This document shows positions 60,208 to 64,000 of a stretch of 64,000 bases of DNA, piece by piece (position 1 is the first letter of the stretch; each line of letters opens with the position of its first letter). A program made the translations under genes and the position numbers. The notes under the pieces were generated by a model. The model had not been told where the DNA came from, did no database searches, and was given only the letters and a program-made list of their open reading frames with translations. Source of the DNA: Acinetobacter chengduensis (GTDB taxonomy: Bacteria > Pseudomonadota > Gammaproteobacteria > Pseudomonadales > Moraxellaceae); NCBI RefSeq assembly GCF_003664645.1, contig NZ_RCHC01000015.1, positions 26,795 to 90,794 of the forward strand, given 5' to 3'.

Positions 60208-60927
60208 TTGAGCCCAAACAACCCAATTTTAAATCACCATATTTCGTCTCAATTTAATGAAGACTTACAGGGTGTAAACACAAAGTTTATGACCATGGGT
60301 GGTTTGGTTGAACAGCAGGTGGCAAACGCAATCCATGCTTTATTGGACACCGATGCTGCAATGGCGATTGATGTGCAATTTCAAGACAATGCAGTGAATC
60401 GTTTAGAAACAGAAATTGATGAAGCGCTCACCCTAATTTTGGCACGACGTCATCCTGCAGCCATTGATTTGCGTATGGTGATTGCCATGTCCAAAGCCAA
60501 TACCGATTTAGAGCGTATTGGTGATGAAGCTGCGAAAATTGCGCGTATTGCCCAAAGCTTATGCGAAGAGGGCGGTTCACCACGTGGCTATATGGAAACG
60601 CGTCATATTGGCAATCAAGTACGTGTCATGATTCATGATGCCTTAGATGCATTTGCCCGTTTAGATGTGGATCAGGCTTTAAAAGTACTATTGGCTGATG
60701 CCGACATTGACCGTGAATATCAGTCAGCGACACGTACCTTAATGACTTATATGATTGAAGATCCACGCCATATTACCCGTGTGATTAATGTGATGTGGGT
60801 ACTACGTTCTTTAGAGCGTATTGGTGATCATGCACGCAATATTTCCGAGCAAGTGATTTATATGGTCAAAGGCCTCGATGTGCGCCATACCAGTGTTGAA
60901 GAAATTGAGCTAAAAGTTCAGCGCTAA
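60208..60927 (+). CDS. phoU: PhoU phosphate signalling protein
   Basis: This 239-aa protein is two repeated three-helix bundles with the PhoU metal motifs in IAMSKANTDLERIGDEAAKIA and WVLRSLERIGDHARNISEQVIYMVKG. It links the Pst transporter to PhoR. It starts at TTG 60208, with GGAG nine bases upstream. pst genes are not adjacent. A strong terminator follows. Confidence 0.93.
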   Translation: MSPNNPILNHHISSQFNEDLQGVNTKFMTMGGLVEQQVANAIHALLDTDAAMAIDVQFQDNAVNRLETEIDEALTLILARRHPAAIDLRMVIAMSKANTDLERIGDEAAKIARIAQSLCEEGGSPRGYMETRHIGNQVRVMIHDALDAFARLDVDQALKVLLADADIDREYQSATRTLMTYMIEDPRHITRVINVMWVLRSLERIGDHARNISEQVIYMVKGLDVRHTSVEEIELKVQR

Positions 60928-60944
60928 GTTGATAGAACCATTTG

Positions 60945-60971
60945 AAAAAGCCTGCGGATAGCAGGCTTTTT
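60945..60971. terminator. Bidirectional terminator between phoU and the ABC exporter
   Basis: AAAAAGCCTGC/GCAGGCTTTTT perfect stem with a GGATA loop between converging genes. Confidence 0.92.
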
Positions 60972-60998
60972 CATTATTGGAGCACAGTTTTATTCGAC

Positions 60999-62807
60999 TT
61001 AACTATGGGTTTCTTCTTCACCATCTTCTTCGAAGGTTTTAGCAATTTTTTCAATATTCAGGCTTTTAGCCATAGCATCAAAAATATCTTTATAGACACC
61101 TTCTTGATGATAAAGCTGATGATGTTCGCCGTGTTCTGCAATGCAGCCATCTTTCATCACATAGGTATAATCGGCATCAATGATTTGCGACAAACTATGC
61201 GAGATAATCACCACAGTACGGCCTTGTTTAATGTCATCGAGGCTATGTTTTATTTGCTCGGTTGCAATGGCATCTAAGCTAGCTGTGGGTTCATCTAAAA
61301 AGATAATTGGCGGATTTTTTAAAAACATACGAGCCAATGCAATACGCTGTTGTTGCCCGCCTGACAGCATGAGCGCATCTGTGTCATAGCCATGTTCAAG
61401 CTGTAGAATTTGCTCATGGATTGAGGCTTTTTGTGCAGCCTTGACCACATCATCTAAGCTAGCATCGGTTTTGCCATAACGGATATTTTCAAAAATTGTG
61501 CCTTGGAAAATATGATTTTTTTGTAGAACTAAGCCGATATGTTCACGTAAATAATGCGTGTCAATGTTATTCAGGGGAATCCCATCAATTTCAATGGTGC
61601 CCGCTTGAGGCTCATAAAATTTATCTAATAGACTGATTAGTGTTGATTTTCCTGCACCCGATAAGCCGACTAAAGCGGTGATTTTATTGGGTTGAATCGT
61701 CATATTAATTTGCTTTAAGGCTTGATGACCATTCGGATAGAAAAAATCGACATTTTGTAGTTTAAATTCGCCCTGAATTGATGGTTTTAACGGGCCTGAA
61801 TCTTCAATTTCATGGTCAGCTTCCAGAATACCAAAAAAGCTTTCAGCATAAATCATGGCGTCATTCACTTCGTCATAGATTCGATGCAAAGAGCGAATAG
61901 GTGCTGAGACATTATTAAAGAGCAGCACATGGTACATAATCATCCCAATCGTCATTTGTCCATCGAGCACAAAATAAGCCGTTAAGATAATAATGAGCAC
62001 AATGCCAATTTGCTCAATAAAGGTTTTTAAACCATCAAAAACAAAACTGGTTTGGCGGGTGTGCATTTGATTGTGGGTGAGTTCTTTTTGTAGATTCAGT
62101 TGCTTTTCGGCTTCAATCGATTCGCGATTAAATGACTTAATGACGGTAATTGAGTTAATAATGCCTAAAATACCTTGGCTTTTTTTCTCACGGCCATCAC
62201 GTAAATTTCTGCGCCAGCCTCCCAGTTTTTGTGCTTGTTTATAGGTCAGCCAAAAGTAAATGGGCACAATGCTTAGAGCCACTAAACCCACATATACATT
62301 GGCATAAAACATCAGGGCCAGAGCAACGATTGCACTGGTAAATAAAGGTAAAATATCAATAAAAAATATTTGTACCAAGCGGGTGAGTGAACCAATCCCA
62401 CGATCGATACGAGTTTGTAATTTACCTGCCTGATTATTGTCTTGATTAAAAAAACTTAAACGATAGGTCAGGAATTTTTCAATTATGCCTTGTGCTAAAT
62501 CTTGCGATACAAAAATACGTAGCTTCTCGCCGTAAAACTTTTGCCCAAATTGCACTACAGCATTAATAATTTCTTTGCTTAATAAAATGATGCTAATCGT
62601 AATTAAGATATGCCAGCCTTCAGCCAGCCCTTGGCCAGCTTCCAAAAGGGCATTGATCTGATCGACAGCATATTGCAAGGTCAGTGCATTGACTTGTGCT
62701 GTTAAGGAACCAATTAGCGTTAAAACTAATGTAGCTATGACCAATAATTTATAAGGACGAACAAATGGGCGTAATTTTTGAAACAATTGCCAAAGGTTCA
62801 TAGGCAT
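60999..62807 (-). CDS. Type I ABC exporter, fused permease-ATPase
   Basis: This 602-aa half-transporter has six membrane helices (about 20-320) and an ATPase domain with Walker A LVGLSGAGKST, the Q-loop LVLQKNHIFQG, signature LSGGQQQRIALARMFL and Walker B PPIIFLDEPTAS. It acts as a homodimer at the inner membrane. It is of the multidrug/lipid exporter class, but differs from MsbA at the start. The substrate is unknown. The start could be 62807 or the ATG at 62801. Confidence 0.88.
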   Translation of the reverse strand: MPMNLWQLFQKLRPFVRPYKLLVIATLVLTLIGSLTAQVNALTLQYAVDQINALLEAGQGLAEGWHILITISIILLSKEIINAVVQFGQKFYGEKLRIFVSQDLAQGIIEKFLTYRLSFFNQDNNQAGKLQTRIDRGIGSLTRLVQIFFIDILPLFTSAIVALALMFYANVYVGLVALSIVPIYFWLTYKQAQKLGGWRRNLRDGREKKSQGILGIINSITVIKSFNRESIEAEKQLNLQKELTHNQMHTRQTSFVFDGLKTFIEQIGIVLIIILTAYFVLDGQMTIGMIMYHVLLFNNVSAPIRSLHRIYDEVNDAMIYAESFFGILEADHEIEDSGPLKPSIQGEFKLQNVDFFYPNGHQALKQINMTIQPNKITALVGLSGAGKSTLISLLDKFYEPQAGTIEIDGIPLNNIDTHYLREHIGLVLQKNHIFQGTIFENIRYGKTDASLDDVVKAAQKASIHEQILQLEHGYDTDALMLSGGQQQRIALARMFLKNPPIIFLDEPTASLDAIATEQIKHSLDDIKQGRTVVIISHSLSQIIDADYTYVMKDGCIAEHGEHHQLYHQEGVYKDIFDAMAKSLNIEKIAKTFEEDGEEETHS

Positions 62808-63127
62808 TTATTTTTATCATTGAACTGATTTTAGTTTAAATATTTCAGACCATCCTAACAAGTGACGTGTTGCTATTAAATTGTGAGCAAAACTTTATTG
62901 ATGTTAAGAAGGCCAGATCAAGTAAGTGCTACGATTGTTCACGAGAGCTATGCTGATTATAGACAAGAAAAAAGCCCATGGAACATGAGCTTCTTACTTC
63001 TGAGGGATGCCTTTATATCGCACGAAGATGTCATGGAACATCATGATTGATGAAGAACAATAATCATATTATGAGAATTTAATTAAAAATTCAACTATTT
63101 TTATCGAATATCCTAAGCTTTTTCTAA
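62808..63127. other. Intergenic region upstream of the ABC exporter
   Basis: About 320 bp without a gene. It has a small hairpin (AAGCCCATG-GAA-CATGAGCTT, two mismatches) near 62975, likely the terminator of the IclR-type gene or a remnant, and an AT-rich stretch near 63060-63110. No other element is recognised. Confidence 0.45.
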
Positions 63128-63904
63128 TTATTCATTCTGAGCTTGTTCGGTCAGATTATTGACCTTTTTTTCAATTAAGCTGGCGTTTTCTTGCAAAATC
63201 TCAATGAGTTTTTGTAGATTAACGAACTCAAAACGATTTTTTGATGCAAGCAAAGTCAGTGCGAGAGGTGGCTCTTTGCTGGAGAATTTGATGGGTACAG
63301 ACAGCCCTGAAATATGAGGATCCAATTCACCTACAGAAAAATAGTAGCCTTGCTTTTTAATCTTTTTCATTTTTTCTAAAAATTCATGCTGATCTTGAGC
63401 AAAGTTAACTTGCAATAATTGATCTGCAAAGCGCTCGTAGTAGTCAAGCATCATCTGTTTAGGTAAATGTGAAATCATGACTTTAGCGGATGAGCCGACA
63501 AAGACAGGACGTGGACAACCACGACCATACGACAACAACAACGTGTTTTTATAGACCTCATCATGTAGATCGATACATGAATTATGATTTAAGTGTGTGA
63601 GAAGGCAAGAAAATTCAGTACGTTCAACAATATCTCGCATAAAGGGCTTACTGATTTGAACCAAGGGATCTGTGGTTCGTGAAATATAGTCTAAAACGGC
63701 GATTTTAGAGCCTAATGTGTAATCTCCCGAAGTTCCACTTAAGCGTTGTAATAGTTCTACAGACACTAATTCTTTTAAATAGCGGTAGCTTGTGGGTTTT
63801 GATAAGCCGAGTTCTTCACTGATGATATCTACATTAATGACAGGACGTGAAATAGAGAATAAGTCCAAAACAGTAAGAATTTTACCAAAACTGGATAGGG
63901 CCAT
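63128..63904 (-). CDS. IclR-family transcriptional regulator
   Basis: This 258-aa regulator has an N-terminal winged helix (about 8-65; VDIISEELGLSKPTSYRYLKELVSVELLQRL) and a C-terminal IclR effector domain (about 75-250) with VGSSAKVMISHLP and YYFSVGELDPHISGLSVPIKF. Such proteins control aromatic-acid or carbon catabolic genes. Its target would lie beyond 64000 or at a distance; nothing in the window is clearly its target. Confidence 0.88.
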   Translation of the reverse strand: MALSSFGKILTVLDLFSISRPVINVDIISEELGLSKPTSYRYLKELVSVELLQRLSGTSGDYTLGSKIAVLDYISRTTDPLVQISKPFMRDIVERTEFSCLLTHLNHNSCIDLHDEVYKNTLLLSYGRGCPRPVFVGSSAKVMISHLPKQMMLDYYERFADQLLQVNFAQDQHEFLEKMKKIKKQGYYFSVGELDPHISGLSVPIKFSSKEPPLALTLLASKNRFEFVNLQKLIEILQENASLIEKKVNNLTEQAQNE

Positions 63905-64000
63905 AAAAAACCTACTTGCTCAAAAGGAGCGTAAAATTTCAAATTAATAGTTACTTTATAACAAAATCAACGCTGTTATGCAGGAGTTTTCGACACATTA

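Overview
The window is an Acinetobacter-type gammaproteobacterial chromosome. Support comes from low GC with AT-rich spacers, conserved blocks (gacA-pilS-pilR; xerD-dsbC-hom-thrC; dksA-gluQ; nrdR-ribD-methyltransferase-ribE; lptFG; feoAB with a small Cys-rich partner), TorF and OprD porins, and close likeness of the efflux genes to A. baumannii AdeRS/AdeAB as remembered. The species cannot be fixed from sequence alone.

Region by region: 1-2710 holds a partial OprD-type porin (-) and two TorF-type porins (+). From 2801 to 22137, comM (a YifB-type AAA+ ATPase that aids natural transformation) is split after codon 280 by a complete 17,847-bp Tn7-superfamily transposon of the Tn6022 (AbaR-backbone) type at 3451-21297. 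Three observations fix its ends: ACCCC is duplicated on both sides, the 26-bp terminal repeats begin TGTCA and differ at 3 positions, and deleting the element plus one ACCCC restores the comM frame exactly. The left end carries tnsA-tnsB-tnsC-tniQ-tnsF; TnsF is the zinc-ribbon/degenerate tyrosine-recombinase selector reported to target comM. The cargo is a coiled-coil membrane protein with four tandem repeats of about 29 residues, an adeRS two-component system, and a convergent adeA-adeB operon followed by a 14-TM SmvA/AmvA-type MFS pump in place of adeC. A direct-repeat AdeR-type operator lies upstream of adeA. At the right end is an approximately 602-aa gene, perhaps TnsE-like, interrupted by a -1 frameshift at an A8 tract that contains a textbook slippery heptamer.

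From 22204 onward the chromosome is ordinary core genome: ubiK; glnK-amtB (nitrogen) behind a sigma54-like promoter; nrdR-ribD-DNA adenine methylase-ribE; dedA; holC-pepA; lptFG (LPS export); gpmI; an S41 protease; gacA-pilS-pilR; pbpG; thrC/hom; dsbC; xerD; feoAB; murD-ftsW; dksA-gluQ; cpdA-nudF; thiC under a TPP riboswitch; a lipoprotein; tolC; phoU; an ABC exporter and an IclR regulator. No tRNA, rRNA or CRISPR array was recognised.

The main interest is that a regulated RND pump module of AdeAB type, normally thought of as chromosomal, sits on a transposon in the same comM site used by AbaR resistance islands. Its gene arrangement is altered, its outer-membrane partner is missing, and comM has been inactivated.
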